Below are positions 1 to 7,760 of a DNA stretch of 64,000 nt, piece by piece. The DNA is from Catenulispora sp. EB89. GTDB lineage: Bacteria; Actinomycetota; Actinomycetes; Streptomycetales; Catenulisporaceae. The notes beneath the pieces are model-generated. The model saw nothing but the letters and a program-made list of their open reading frames with translations. It ran no database searches and was not told the origin of the DNA. The first letter of the stretch is position 1, and every line of letters starts with the position of its first letter. Position numbers and translations under genes: made by a program. The DNA is taken from assembly GCF_041261445.1 (NCBI RefSeq), contig NZ_JBGCCU010000005.1, forward strand, positions 1-64,000. Direction: 5' to 3'.

Positions 1-88
1 CGGTCCCATTCCGAACCCGGAAGCTAAGCCCGCCAGCGCCGATGGTACTGCCAGGGGGACCTGGTGGGAGAGTAGGACGCGGCCGAAC
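1..88 (+). rRNA. rrf: 5S ribosomal RNA, 3' part (5' end outside window)
   Basis: The first bases match the conserved core and 3' end of actinobacterial 5S rRNA: the segment CCCATTCCGAACCCGGAAG, followed by GCCGATGGTACTG and the closing helix strand GGGAGAGTAGGACGC. About 30 bases of the 5' end lie before the window. This is presumably the last gene of an rRNA operon, which is also supported by the strong terminator just downstream. Confidence 0.95.
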
Positions 89-99
89 TAAATTTGGTA

Positions 100-140
100 C
101 TCAGGCCCCGAACCTTTGGTTCGGGGCCTGAGTCGTTTTG
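100..140 (+). terminator. rRNA operon terminator
   Basis: A 15-bp inverted repeat built around CAGGCCCCGAACC, with a three-base loop, is followed by GTCGTTTTGG. It ends the rRNA operon before the convergent hydrolase gene. Confidence 0.85.
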
Positions 141-160
141 GCGTGCCGTCGACGGCTCGG

Positions 161-1333
161 CTAACGGCTCAGCAGCGCACAGACCGCGTCTTCCTCGACC
201 TTCCGCATCTGGTCGAAGAGCGTCTGGTCGCTGTTGGGAGTGATCTGCGCGTTCACCGAGAACGTCATCGAGTGCGTGCCGTCCGGCGAGGCCGCGGTGA
301 ACTGCGTGTACCCCGACGTGTTGCCGGTGTGTCCGTAGACGACTCCGCACCGGGTCGAGTAGCTGAAGATCCCGAGCCCGGCCGCGTTGGTGCCGGGCCC
401 CGGCGGTTCGGAGCTGCCGGCGATGAACGTCAGCTGCGCCTGGCGCACGCTCTCTGGCAGCAGCCGGGGGCCCGCGTAGGCCGCGATGAACGTGTTCAGC
501 TCTCTCGGTGTCGACACGATGCCTCCGGACGCCCAGGAGGCCGATGCGCTGTACTCCGTGCTGACGTCCTTCAGCACGCCGTCTCGGACTCCGTAGCCGT
601 GCATGTAGAAGGGCGGCATCTTGTAGCCCTTCGGAAGGCTCGTTCTGTAGAGCCCGAGGCGGGTGTAGAGCAGAGCGTTCAACAGCTGCTCGTACGTCCG
701 GCCGGTGGCGGCCGCGGTCATGAGCGCGACCGCGATGTTGTCGGAGTTGGAGTACTGATACTGCGTACCCGGTGGGAACCGCAGGGGCTGTGCGGCTGCG
801 AAGGACAACAGCTGGCTCGGCGCGAACACGTGATGGGGATCCGCGATGAGCACGGCGTGGAACGCCGGCTCCGCCGAGTAGTCCGGGAGCCCGCTGGTGT
901 GCTGCAACAGCTCGCGGAGTGTGACGCGGCCCCAGGCGGCCGGCAGCGTCGGGAGCCAGCGTGCGATGGTGTCGTCGAGCCCGAGCACTCCCCGCGCGGC
1001 GAGAGTCAGCGCCACGGCACCGCTGTAGGCCTTGGAGACGCTGGCGATGCGCATGGCGTCGTACTGCCCTGGAAGCCGTCCTGTAGCCAGATCTGCGACC
1101 CCTGCGCGGTAGACGCTTAGAGCGTTGTGACTCTTGAGGGTCACGATGACTCCAGGCGGCCCGCCGGGTTCGTGTACCAACGCTTCCAGTTCCTGCTGGA
1201 GACCGGGATTGTGGTGCGTTGCCGGTCTCGGGTTGCCGGCCGCTGTGGCCGTCGCGGTCGCTGTCGTGGCGGAGACCGCGACCAAGCCGGCAACGGCTGC
1301 GCAGGCCGCCACGAAACGGAGGTGTCCGAACAT
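161..1333 (-). CDS. Secreted serine hydrolase, beta-lactamase / DD-peptidase family
   Basis: A 390-aa protein of the class C beta-lactamase / D-Ala-D-Ala carboxypeptidase family (Pfam Beta-lactamase). The three family motifs are present and in order: S98-V-S-K101 (nucleophile and general base), Y194-S-N196, and H335-T-G337 in place of the KTG box. Residues 1-32 form a signal peptide (hydrophobic core AAVAGLVAV, then an Ala/Thr stretch), so it acts outside the membrane. Length is normal for stand-alone members. The HTG box and the family's breadth mean the substrate could be a peptide, an ester or peptidoglycan; it need not confer beta-lactam resistance. It is monocistronic, between the rRNA terminator and a tRNA terminator. 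The start is the only ATG preceding the signal peptide; no strong ribosome binding site is visible. Confidence 0.88.
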   Translation of the reverse strand: MFGHLRFVAACAAVAGLVAVSATTATATATAAGNPRPATHHNPGLQQELEALVHEPGGPPGVIVTLKSHNALSVYRAGVADLATGRLPGQYDAMRIASVSKAYSGAVALTLAARGVLGLDDTIARWLPTLPAAWGRVTLRELLQHTSGLPDYSAEPAFHAVLIADPHHVFAPSQLLSFAAAQPLRFPPGTQYQYSNSDNIAVALMTAAATGRTYEQLLNALLYTRLGLYRTSLPKGYKMPPFYMHGYGVRDGVLKDVSTEYSASASWASGGIVSTPRELNTFIAAYAGPRLLPESVRQAQLTFIAGSSEPPGPGTNAAGLGIFSYSTRCGVVYGHTGNTSGYTQFTAASPDGTHSMTFSVNAQITPNSDQTLFDQMRKVEEDAVCALLSR

Positions 1334-1410
1334 GGAGCAGATCTAGCCGGACGGCTCCCGGGACAAACGCACTGGTCCGGCCATGCAGTCATATGCAGTA
1401 GCGCGAAGAA

Positions 1411-1454
1411 ACGCATTGGGGCCTTCCAGACTTCTCTGGAAGGCCCCAATGCGT
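1411..1454 (-). terminator. Perfect 20-bp hairpin terminator after tRNA-Ala
   Basis: A perfect 20-bp inverted repeat (left arm ACGCATTGGGGCCTTCCAGA) encloses a 4-base loop. Reading leftwards it is followed by TTTCTTC, so it ends tRNA-Ala transcription before the hydrolase gene. Confidence 0.85.
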
Positions 1455-1458
1455 TGTG

Positions 1459-1532
1459 TGGACCTGAGGAGATTTGAACTCCTGACCCCCTCGATGCGAA
1501 CGAGGTGCGCTACCAGGCTGCGCCACAGGCCC
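1459..1532 (-). tRNA. tRNA-Ala (CGC anticodon)
   Basis: A 74-nt cloverleaf: acceptor GGGCCTG pairs with CAGGTCC (one G-U), D-stem GCGC, and anticodon arm CCTCG-TTCGCAT-CGAGG giving anticodon CGC. The T-arm carries GTTCAAATC and the discriminator is A. CCA is not encoded. Confidence 0.95.
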
Positions 1533-1591
1533 TTCAACGAGTCTGAAATCTATCACATGGGCCGACTCGTTCTGAAACCCGTTTCCCAGCG

Positions 1592-2425
1592 CTAGCCGTT
1601 CGCCGCACGCCGGTACTCGTGCTGGGACTGCGCGGGGCGCCACACGGTGGATTCCGGCTCGCGCACCACCGCGTCGGCGGGCGCCACCTGGGGCGCCGGC
1701 GCGGACGTCCGCTGCTCGGCCTGGCGCTGCCGCTCCCGGCGCCGTTCGGCGACCAGGGCGGCCTGGCGGCGGCGGAAGCGCTCGCGGGCACGCTGCTTCT
1801 CGTCCCGGCGGATGTAGACCACGTAGCCGGAGAACAGCGCGGCCGGGGCCAGCATGGCCCAGATGTAGTCCAGGCCCAGGAACGTGCTCACGACGGCGCC
1901 CAGGGTCGCCAGCGTGAACAGCGCGGCGACCACGCGGCGGCGGCGCATCAGGAGCACGCCGCGGCGCCGGGCGGCGGTCGCGGCCGTCGACGCCGGGGAC
2001 GGCTTGGCGGCGGGCTTGGCGACCTTCGCGGCCGGCTGCTGGTGGTGCGGCAGGTGCGCGGTGACACCCTTGCGGGGCTGCGCGGCCGCGGCCGGCTTCG
2101 GCTTGAGCGCGGGCTTCTGCTTGACGCTCTCGACGGAGGCTGGCGTCGGCAGGACAGCGGTCTTGCGCGGCGCGGGCTTCTCCGGCGTGCTTCCGTCGCC
2201 GGCGCGCGGGCCGGGAGCGCCGTCGGTGCCGGTGGCCGCCAGCGACTCCTCGGCGAGCACCTTCTTCTCGAAGCGTTCGCTGCGGCCGAGGGTGCGGATG
2301 GCAGCGGCGTATCGCGCCTTCTCGCGCGCCTCGTTCAGCTGCTCTTCTCTGCGCAGCCACACTGGGACGAGGTACACGGCCCAGGCGCCGACGATTCCCG
2401 CGTAGATGAGGCCGCTACTGCTCAC
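1592..2425 (-). CDS. sepX: SepX/GlpR-like membrane protein of cell division
   Basis: A 277-aa membrane protein. An N-terminal helix at residues 5-23 (YAGIVGAWAVYLVPVW) is followed by a positively charged, Pro/Ala/Lys-rich cytoplasmic linker of about 140 residues. Two helices at about 165-183 and 187-205 come next, then an Arg/Gln-rich coiled C-terminus. This layout and the opening SGLIYAGIVGAWAVYLVP match actinobacterial SepX (Streptomyces) / GlpR (Corynebacterium), which helps place FtsZ rings and, in Corynebacterium, binds the gephyrin-like protein Glp. The location next to an acetyltransferase and mog is the usual neighbourhood of this family. The identification rests on topology and synteny recalled from the family, not on a database search. 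Confidence 0.72.
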   Translation of the reverse strand: MSSSGLIYAGIVGAWAVYLVPVWLRREEQLNEAREKARYAAAIRTLGRSERFEKKVLAEESLAATGTDGAPGPRAGDGSTPEKPAPRKTAVLPTPASVESVKQKPALKPKPAAAAQPRKGVTAHLPHHQQPAAKVAKPAAKPSPASTAATAARRRGVLLMRRRRVVAALFTLATLGAVVSTFLGLDYIWAMLAPAALFSGYVVYIRRDEKQRARERFRRRQAALVAERRRERQRQAEQRTSAPAPQVAPADAVVREPESTVWRPAQSQHEYRRAANG

Positions 2426-2575
2426 AACACAGCACAGTAGAGGGGCCGACGATCATCAAGGCGCATTCTGTCGGCGTGTCGTTGAGGTTGTGACGAGACT
2501 GTTGTGACAGATGGGGCCAGTTGATCAGTCTAGGGTGTCCGCTGTTCCCCCATCAAGCACGCTCCACACCATTTG

Positions 2576-3286
2576 TCACCCTGTCGGAGTAGAGCCGGTG
2601 CTCGAAAGAGTGACGTGCCAGCGGGCGAGCAGCCCGTCGGGCACCTCCTCGGCGGTCAGCGCGAACGCCTCGTGGTCGCGCCAGTCGCCGTCGATGTGCA
2701 GATACGCGCGGCGCAGCCCCTCGGAGCGGAAGCCGAGCTTGTGGACCACGCGCAGGCTCGCCGCGTTCTCCGGCCGGATGCAGACCTCGATCCGGTGCAT
2801 GCCGGCGGCCCGGAAGCAGTGGTCGACGGCCAGGGCGACGGCGGTCGGGGTGATGCCGCGGCCGGCGACGGTCTCGTCGACCCAGTAGCCGACGTTGGCC
2901 GAGCGCAGCGAGCCCCAGGTGATGCTGGAGACGGTGAGCTGGCCGACCAGGCGGTGCACGGCCGGCGCGGCCGGCTTGCCGGCGGGGCGGCGTCCGCGGC
3001 GGGAGTGCCCGGACAGCTCATAGTCGGCGAGCTCGTCGTCCGGCAGGTCGCTCGGGTCCGGGGGCTCGGCGTAGTCGATGGCGAACGGCAGCATCCGACC
3101 GGCCAGCGCCTCGGTGCGCAGCCGCCGCACCATCTGCCGGAAGGTGATCCGCCCGCTGGTGTCGCCGGGCGGCACGGTGGCCTCCCAGCGGGTCAGCCAG
3201 CTCCGGTTCCGCTCCTTGAGCTCGCGCCACGCCGGGGCGTCGGACAGCGCCAGCGGGCGCAGCCGTACCGGTCCGTCGGCCAGCAC
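2576..3286 (-). CDS. GNAT N-acetyltransferase, RimJ/RimL type
   Basis: The product (about 236 aa from this start) is an acetyl-CoA-dependent N-acetyltransferase (Acetyltransf_3 type, as in RimJ/RimL, which modify N-termini of ribosomal proteins). Visible features are the substrate-side motif RLRPLALSDAPAWRELKERN, the acetyl-CoA loop region VGYWVDETVAGRGITPTAV (GRGxxT type), and the closing pattern RIEVCIRPENAASLRVVHKLGF. The start is uncertain. No ATG with a ribosome binding site exists; GTG at 3286 is used here, but the family-like segment GWGAAWP just upstream suggests translation may begin nearer the mog stop, perhaps at a non-ATG codon overlapping it. It lies between mog and sepX, on the same strand as both, so all three may be one operon. 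Confidence 0.82.
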   Translation of the reverse strand: MLADGPVRLRPLALSDAPAWRELKERNRSWLTRWEATVPPGDTSGRITFRQMVRRLRTEALAGRMLPFAIDYAEPPDPSDLPDDELADYELSGHSRRGRRPAGKPAAPAVHRLVGQLTVSSITWGSLRSANVGYWVDETVAGRGITPTAVALAVDHCFRAAGMHRIEVCIRPENAASLRVVHKLGFRSEGLRRAYLHIDGDWRDHEAFALTAEEVPDGLLARWHVTLSSTGSTPTG

Positions 3287-3321
3287 AGCGGGCCAGGCCG
3301 CGCCCCACCCGGCGGGCCGGT

Positions 3322-3792
3322 TCAGTGGTCGCCCCCGTGCAGCTGGTCGAGCGCGTGCCCGAGGATCCGCCCGAGCACCGCCATGCCGTCGCGCACGCCG
3401 CCGGGCGAGCCGGGCAGGTTGACGATGAGAGTGTTGCCGGCGACCCCGGCCGTGCCCCGCGACAACGCCGCGGTCGGCACCTTCGGCAGCCCCTCGGCGC
3501 GGATCGCCTCGGCGATCCCCGGCACCTCGTAGTCGAGCACCCGCCGCGTCATCTCCGGGGTCTGATCCGTCGGCGAGATGCCGGTCCCTCCGGTGGTGAC
3601 GATCGCGTCGTACCCGAGCGAGAGCATCCGCCGCAGCGCGGCCTCCACCGGCGCCCCGTCGGGCACCACCTCGGGGCCCGCGGCCGCGAACCCGAGCTCG
3701 GTCAGCCGCTCCACGATGATCGGGCCCGTGGTGTCGGCGTACACGCCCTGCGCCGCACGGTTGGACACCGTCACGACCATCGCGCGCCGCAT
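3322..3792 (-). CDS. mog: Molybdopterin adenylyltransferase (Mog/MoaB family)
   Basis: A 156-aa MogA/MoaB-fold protein that would adenylylate molybdopterin before molybdate insertion. Diagnostic stretches are the N-terminal VVTVSNRAAQGVYADTTGP, the TTGGTGISPTDQTPE loop that binds molybdopterin, and the later LSRGTAGVAGNTLIVNLPGSPGGV segment. The start at 3792 is chosen because AGGGGG lies six bases before the ATG. The acetyltransferase and sepX follow on the same strand. A gephyrin-like MoeA, often nearby in actinobacteria, is not in this window; tRNA-Phe lies directly upstream. Confidence 0.9.
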   Translation of the reverse strand: MRRAMVVTVSNRAAQGVYADTTGPIIVERLTELGFAAAGPEVVPDGAPVEAALRRMLSLGYDAIVTTGGTGISPTDQTPEMTRRVLDYEVPGIAEAIRAEGLPKVPTAALSRGTAGVAGNTLIVNLPGSPGGVRDGMAVLGRILGHALDQLHGGDH

Positions 3793-3865
3793 CGCGTTCC
3801 CCCTGTTCGGTTGAGTGTCGCCCGCCAACGGTACTCACTTTCCTCGCCGAGGGAAGCTGGAAACG

Positions 3866-3896
3866 AAAGAACCCCGCCGGTCACCCGACGGGGTTC
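3866..3896 (-). terminator. Terminator after tRNA-Phe
   Basis: The inverted repeat AGAACCCCGCCGG / CCGACGGGGTTCT has one mismatch and a 4-base loop. Reading leftwards it runs into TTTCGTTTCC. It separates tRNA-Phe from mog. Confidence 0.75.
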
Positions 3897-3914
3897 TGCA
3901 GTCGTACTCCGAGG

Positions 3915-3988
3915 TGGCCAGGGGCGGGGTCGAACCGCCGACCTTCCGATTTTCAGTCGGACGCTCGTACCAACTGAGCTACCTGGCC
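3915..3988 (-). tRNA. tRNA-Phe (GAA anticodon)
   Basis: A 74-nt cloverleaf with acceptor GGCCAGG pairing CCTGGCC, D-arm GCTCAGTTGGTACGAGC, and the anticodon loop CTGAAAA giving GAA. The T-loop is GTTCGACCC and the discriminator is A. CCA is not encoded. Confidence 0.96.
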
Positions 3989-4135
3989 CTACCGCGAAAG
4001 CGTCCGGTCTCCCGGACACCTCGAACAGCATACCGGATGGCGGGGGGTGCCTCCCACCGAGTTCGGCGGACCCGTTCGGCGGTACCGGCTACAGCTGTAC
4101 GAGGGCGGCGCGGCGGCAGCCTCGCGGCAGCGCGG

Positions 4136-4537
4136 TCAGCGGTATCCGTACCGGTAGTCGGCCTGCTGGGTGGTGACGATCTCCTTGCCGAGCGGGGCCA
4201 GCGAGACCGGGATGAGCTTGAAGTTCGCGATGCCCAGCGGGATGCCGATCACGGTCAGGCAGAGCAGCACACCGGTCACCGCGTGACCGATGGCCAGCCA
4301 CAAGCCCGCGACGATGAACCAGATGACGTTCCCGATGAACGACATGGCACCGGCAGTCGGCTTGGAGACGATGGTCCGCCCGAAGGGCCACAGCGCGTAG
4401 TTCGCGATGCGGAACGAGGCCAGCCCCCAGGGGATGGTGATGATCAGCACGCAGCAGATGATCCCGGCCACCACGTAGCCCAAGGCCATCCAGAACCCGC
4501 AGAGCACCAGCCAGATGATGTTCAGGATGAAGCGCAT
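4136..4537 (-). CDS. YccF-domain inner membrane protein
   Basis: A 133-aa integral membrane protein with two copies of the YccF domain in tandem: residues about 1-55 (FILNIIWLVLCGFWMALGY ... TIPWGLASFRIANYALWPFG) and about 65-125 (SFIGNVIWFIVAGLWLAIGH ... IGIPLGIANFKLIPVSLAPLG). Each copy has the signature (I/P)PxGxAxF(R/K)(I/L) followed by a PxG turn. The function of the family is unknown. The ATG at 4537 is preceded by GGGGAGAC, a good ribosome binding site. It stands alone among tRNA genes. Confidence 0.9.
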   Translation of the reverse strand: MRFILNIIWLVLCGFWMALGYVVAGIICCVLIITIPWGLASFRIANYALWPFGRTIVSKPTAGAMSFIGNVIWFIVAGLWLAIGHAVTGVLLCLTVIGIPLGIANFKLIPVSLAPLGKEIVTTQQADYRYGYR

Positions 4538-4690
4538 GTCTCCCCGTTTCCCCTCGCGCAGGCAGTTCGAACGGTGAACGGTTGAGCTGATCACCGGGTT
4601 CCATCATGCCGAAGGCCTGCGGCACGGACCGGCGATGCAGACCGGCGGTTGTAGGCCGCTCGGGTGGCCGCCACCGGCACACGGAACGCA

Positions 4691-4715
4691 GAAAAGCCGC
4701 CTTGCGGCGGCTCTT
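4691..4715 (-). terminator. Terminator after tRNA-Asp
   Basis: AGCCGCC and GGCGGCT pair around a TTGC loop. On the minus strand the stem is followed by TTTTC. Confidence 0.75.
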
Positions 4716-4721
4716 CGTGTG

Positions 4722-4796
4722 CGGTCCCGACGGGATTTGAACCCGCGGCCTCCACCTTGACAGGGTGGCGAGCACTCCTAGCTGCTCCACGGGACC
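4722..4796 (-). tRNA. tRNA-Asp (GTC anticodon)
   Basis: A 75-nt cloverleaf with acceptor GGTCCCG/CGGGACC and anticodon arm CCACC-CTGTCAA-GGTGG (anticodon GTC). The T-loop is GTTCAAATC, and the discriminator G is the usual one for Asp. Confidence 0.95.
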
Positions 4797-4913
4797 TTGT
4801 ATGTACTTGTCTTGCTTTGCTTCACCAGTTCGGCCGATTCCCCGACCGCCCGCTAGAGCATATCGGATTACCGCCCCGGTTCATAACCGCCTCCGGGCCC
4901 AACTGGTACCGCG

Positions 4914-4986
4914 TACCCCCAACGGGATTCGAACCCGTGTTACCGCCTTGAAAGGGCGGCGTCCTAGGCCTCTAGACGATGGGGGC
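4914..4986 (-). tRNA. tRNA-Glu (TTC anticodon)
   Basis: A 73-nt cloverleaf with acceptor GCCCCCA/TGGGGGT, anticodon arm CCGCC-CTTTCAA-GGCGG (anticodon TTC) and T-arm GTTCGAATC. It lies 117 bases before tRNA-Asp on the same strand and may share its transcript. Confidence 0.95.
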
Positions 4987-5182
4987 TGGTCTGCCCTCAA
5001 CGTCCATCCGTCCGTCGGGGACGAGTTGAAGCATAGAGCACGATCAGCCCGGGAGCCAAAATGATTAGCGGGTACCCGCGGCGCGTCCACCCGGCGAGCG
5101 ACCCGTGAGCGAACCCGTAACCGGTTCTGCTAACGACGACCGACCCGCTACCCTGGTACGCGACACACGCCAGAGCGTGTGT

Positions 5183-5255
5183 GGGGCGCTAGCTCAATTG
5201 GCAGAGTAGCGGGCTTTTAACCCGTGGGTTGTGGGTTCGAGTCCCACGCGCCCTA
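5183..5255 (+). tRNA. tRNA-Lys (TTT anticodon)
   Basis: A 73-nt cloverleaf with acceptor GGGGCGC pairing GCGCCCT (one G-U), D-arm GCTCAATTGGCAGAGTA, anticodon loop CTTTTAA giving TTT, and T-arm GTTCGAGTC. It is transcribed away from the Glu/Asp/Phe tRNA genes. Confidence 0.96.
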
Positions 5256-5269
5256 CGAACATGTTTGCG

Positions 5270-5297
5270 GGCGCCTCCGATTCGGGGGCGCCTTTTT
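5270..5297 (+). terminator. Terminator after tRNA-Lys
   Basis: GGCGCCTCCGA and the following TTCGGGGGCGCC form a GC-rich hairpin ending in CCTTTTTGC, a typical rho-independent terminator. Confidence 0.85.
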
Positions 5298-5354
5298 GCT
5301 GGTCGGGGTGGTGCGGGGGCGGGAGCGGCGACCGGAGCTGATGGCGGATCCGGC

Positions 5355-5882
5355 TCACACCGCGGCGATGGGGTTCGGCTGGGCAACAGGCTCCGGGAAG
5401 TGGAGTGCCAGTCGTTCGAAGGCGGCGACCGAGTCCTTGTCGCTCACCGGATCGCCCAGCTCATCGGCCAGCCAGTCTCGGATCTTCGGGAAGCCACTGT
5501 CGCTGTTCCAGAACCGGACGTGCCAGTTGATCAGCTTGTCCAGGAAGTCGACGGCATCGGGCTTGTCCTTGGGCCGGCGGTGCCTGTCGGTCATGCTGCT
5601 CCGCCCGCCTTCTATCCGTTCGAAGCTCCAAAGGAGCGTGAAGTATGCGCGGCGGACGTCACCCACGTCGTGTCCGGGTGACGCCGCGTCGGTGAACGTC
5701 ACAGTGCCCAGCAGGGCGCGGGCGTCGGCGACCAGGCCGGTGGTCAGATCGGTGTGCAGGGCGCGGGCGAGTTCGAAGTCTTCGCGTCGGTGCTGGACGC
5801 GGGCCTGGAGCGCTGTGAAACCGGCGGCTCCGAGTGCGACGATCGCCCCCAGCGCGCTGCCGTAATCCCCGAGGTTCGACAT
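5355..5882 (-). CDS. Hypothetical protein with one N-terminal membrane helix
   Basis: A 175-aa protein of unrecognised family. Residues 5-24 (GDYGSALGAIVALGAAGFTA) are hydrophobic enough for a single membrane anchor, followed by an Arg-rich coiled region (LQARVQHRREDFELARAL). The rest looks soluble and acidic, with several Trp/Phe residues (INWHVRFWNSDSGFPKIRDWL). Nothing suggests catalysis. It resembles the many small anchored proteins of unknown role in actinomycetes whose N-terminus reads as a membrane helix plus coiled coil. It is divergent from the lipoprotein at 6037. Confidence 0.6.
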   Translation of the reverse strand: MSNLGDYGSALGAIVALGAAGFTALQARVQHRREDFELARALHTDLTTGLVADARALLGTVTFTDAASPGHDVGDVRRAYFTLLWSFERIEGGRSSMTDRHRRPKDKPDAVDFLDKLINWHVRFWNSDSGFPKIRDWLADELGDPVSDKDSVAAFERLALHFPEPVAQPNPIAAV

Positions 5883-6036
5883 GCGGGGCAGTCAACCATC
5901 TCAGGGTCCTGAGGTAAATCCGGTCGGCCGGTTCGTCGGAGTCGTGCCGAACGGTGATCGGCGGCGGTGGCCTGGTTATCCTGGCGCACAAGGCGGGGTC
6001 GGTGGGGGCCGCGATAGGCGAATACGGGGGAAGCTT

Positions 6037-7290
6037 GTGAACAGCCGGTCTGTTCGGGTGGCGGCGGTGGCCGCGATCGCGGGGGTTCTGATCGCCGGGT
6101 GTGGTGGCGGCGGAAGTGGTTCGGCGCAGGGGGCGGTGTCTGGGGGCGGGCTCCGGTTCAGCGTGAGTGCTGCTTCGCCCGGGGTTTACGATCCGGTGGA
6201 TGTGCGGCTGTCCGGGCTCAAGCCTGGCGCGGCTGTCACCATCACGTCCGACAGTGCGGATTTTGATGAGGTCCACTGGCATGGCAGCGGCCAGTTCCAG
6301 GCGGATGCGTCGGGTGTGGTGGATGTGGCCAAGCAGCCTTCGACGGCGGGCACCTATACCGGTGTGGACGAGATGGGCTTGCTGTGGTCCATGGATGCGC
6401 CGCAGCCTGCCGACAGTTCTGCCGTCTACTTCGGTAGCAACTGTTCCGCGCCGTTCGTGGTCACGCTGACGGCGGTTGTCGGCAAAGCCTCGGCCACCAC
6501 GACTCTGACCCGCCTGTGGCAGGTCCCGGGCGTCACCACCACGGCGCTCTCGGTGGCGGCGGATGGCTTCGAGGGCAGGCTGGCCATGCCGTCGTCCGGG
6601 GGCGGTACCCGGCCGGCGGTGCTGCTCTTCGGCGGGTCCGAGGGCGGGAATCTCGAGACCTGCCGGGCGGAGATGCTGGCGGAGAAGGGGTTTCCGGCTC
6701 TGGCCGTGGGTTATTTCGGCGAGCCTGGTACGCCCAAGACGCTGAACGACATCCCGATCGAGTACTTCGCGAAGGCGGCCAAGTACCTCGCCGGCCAACC
6801 CGGTGTCGATCGCGGTCACATCATCGTGCTGAGTCTGTCGCGGGGGTCTGAGGCGGCGCTGCTTCTGGCGCAGAACTACCCCGATCTCATTCACGGCGCG
6901 ATCGTCATGGCGCCGAGCGCCCAGGTCGGCCCGGGGTTTCCGACGGGTCCCCACGGATGGACCCTGGGCGGTGTCGGGCTGCCCACGGACGAGACGATCC
7001 CGGTCGACAAGATCAGCGGTCCGGTTCTGGCGCTCACGGGAGTCGATGACAAACTCTGGGGATCGTTCATTTGGGCCCCGCAGATCATGAGGGAACTCGA
7101 TGCCGCCCACAACCCGTTCCCGCACAAGGCCGTGCTCTATCCGAATGCGGGACACGACATGGTCGACGACCCGTGGATGCCGGGGATAGGGCACCTCGAC
7201 GAGCGTGGCGGCACGCGTCCGGGGAATGTCGCCGCCGCGAGTGAATCGTGGGACCAGATCCTCAGCTTTCTGCGAGGGCTGCCGCGCTGA
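6037..7290 (+). CDS. Lipoprotein with acyl-CoA thioester hydrolase / BAAT domains
   Basis: A 417-aa protein with a lipoprotein signal (RVAAVAAIAGVLIAGC, Cys about residue 23). The N-terminal domain (about 40-165) resembles the acyl-CoA thioesterase / bile-acid-CoA:amino-acid N-acyltransferase N-terminal domain (YDPVDVRLSGLKPGAAVTI). The C-terminal domain (about 185-415) is the alpha/beta hydrolase BAAT_C: PAVLLFGGSEGG, nucleophile elbow LSLSRGSEAAL with Ser as candidate nucleophile, acid region TGVDDKLWGS, and histidine in NAGHDM. Members cleave or transfer acyl groups from thioesters; anchoring outside the membrane implies a substrate other than cytosolic acyl-CoA. The GTG at 6037 is used because GGGGGAAG precedes it and the lipobox follows correctly; an in-frame ATG at 5881 would give an implausible long leader. 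Confidence 0.83.
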   Translation: MNSRSVRVAAVAAIAGVLIAGCGGGGSGSAQGAVSGGGLRFSVSAASPGVYDPVDVRLSGLKPGAAVTITSDSADFDEVHWHGSGQFQADASGVVDVAKQPSTAGTYTGVDEMGLLWSMDAPQPADSSAVYFGSNCSAPFVVTLTAVVGKASATTTLTRLWQVPGVTTTALSVAADGFEGRLAMPSSGGGTRPAVLLFGGSEGGNLETCRAEMLAEKGFPALAVGYFGEPGTPKTLNDIPIEYFAKAAKYLAGQPGVDRGHIIVLSLSRGSEAALLLAQNYPDLIHGAIVMAPSAQVGPGFPTGPHGWTLGGVGLPTDETIPVDKISGPVLALTGVDDKLWGSFIWAPQIMRELDAAHNPFPHKAVLYPNAGHDMVDDPWMPGIGHLDERGGTRPGNVAAASESWDQILSFLRGLPR

Positions 7291-7344
7291 CCGTCGGCGT
7301 AAATGTGGCCGGGCAGCGGCCGGAGAGGTAGTACCTTCCACGCA

Positions 7345-7755
7345 GTGATCACTGTGTCGAACGACGACCTCATCGCCGCCGCCCAAGCCGTCGTCCATCC
7401 GCATCGGGTCGGTGACCGGCTGTTCGGTGACGTCGGTGCGGCGTTGGTTACCGAGGACGGCAACGTCTACGCGGGTGTGTGCATCGATACCGGGTCGGGC
7501 ACCGGGTTCTGTGCGGAGGCCGCGGCGATCGGGGCTATGGTCACCGCTCGTGAGTACCGCATCGCGCGGATCGTTGCGGTTTGGCGTGACGACGACGGGG
7601 TCTGGGTGGTTCTGCCGCCGTGCGGACGGTGCCGGGAGTTCATTCGTCAGATCGACTGGGCGAACATCGATACCGAGGTGATTCTGGGACGCGGGCGGAC
7701 GGCGCTTCTGCGGGAGCTGCTGCCCGCTCACGAGTGGCCCGGGCCGCTTGACTGA
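7345..7755 (+). CDS. Cytidine deaminase family protein
   Basis: About 136 aa with the zinc-dependent cytidine deaminase fold. The zinc/catalytic motifs are TGFCAEAAAIGAM (C-A-E, where Glu shuttles the proton) and PPCGRCREFI (PCxxC). Having Cys in the first motif is typical of the tetrameric CDA and blasticidin-S deaminase-like group. It would convert cytidine or deoxycytidine to uridine in pyrimidine salvage, or act on a nucleoside antibiotic. The start is one of two closely spaced GTG codons (7345 or 7354); GGAGAGG at 7322-7328 is rather far upstream. It follows the BAAT lipoprotein by 54 bases and converges with the ECF sigma gene. Confidence 0.88.
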   Translation: MITVSNDDLIAAAQAVVHPHRVGDRLFGDVGAALVTEDGNVYAGVCIDTGSGTGFCAEAAAIGAMVTAREYRIARIVAVWRDDDGVWVVLPPCGRCREFIRQIDWANIDTEVILGRGRTALLRELLPAHEWPGPLD

Positions 7756-7760
7756 TGCGG

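Noticed and set aside
3325-3838. N-terminal extension of the acetyltransferase frame to 420 codons
   Set aside because: It is antisense-free but shares mog in another frame; the Arg/Gly-rich sequence matches no domain.
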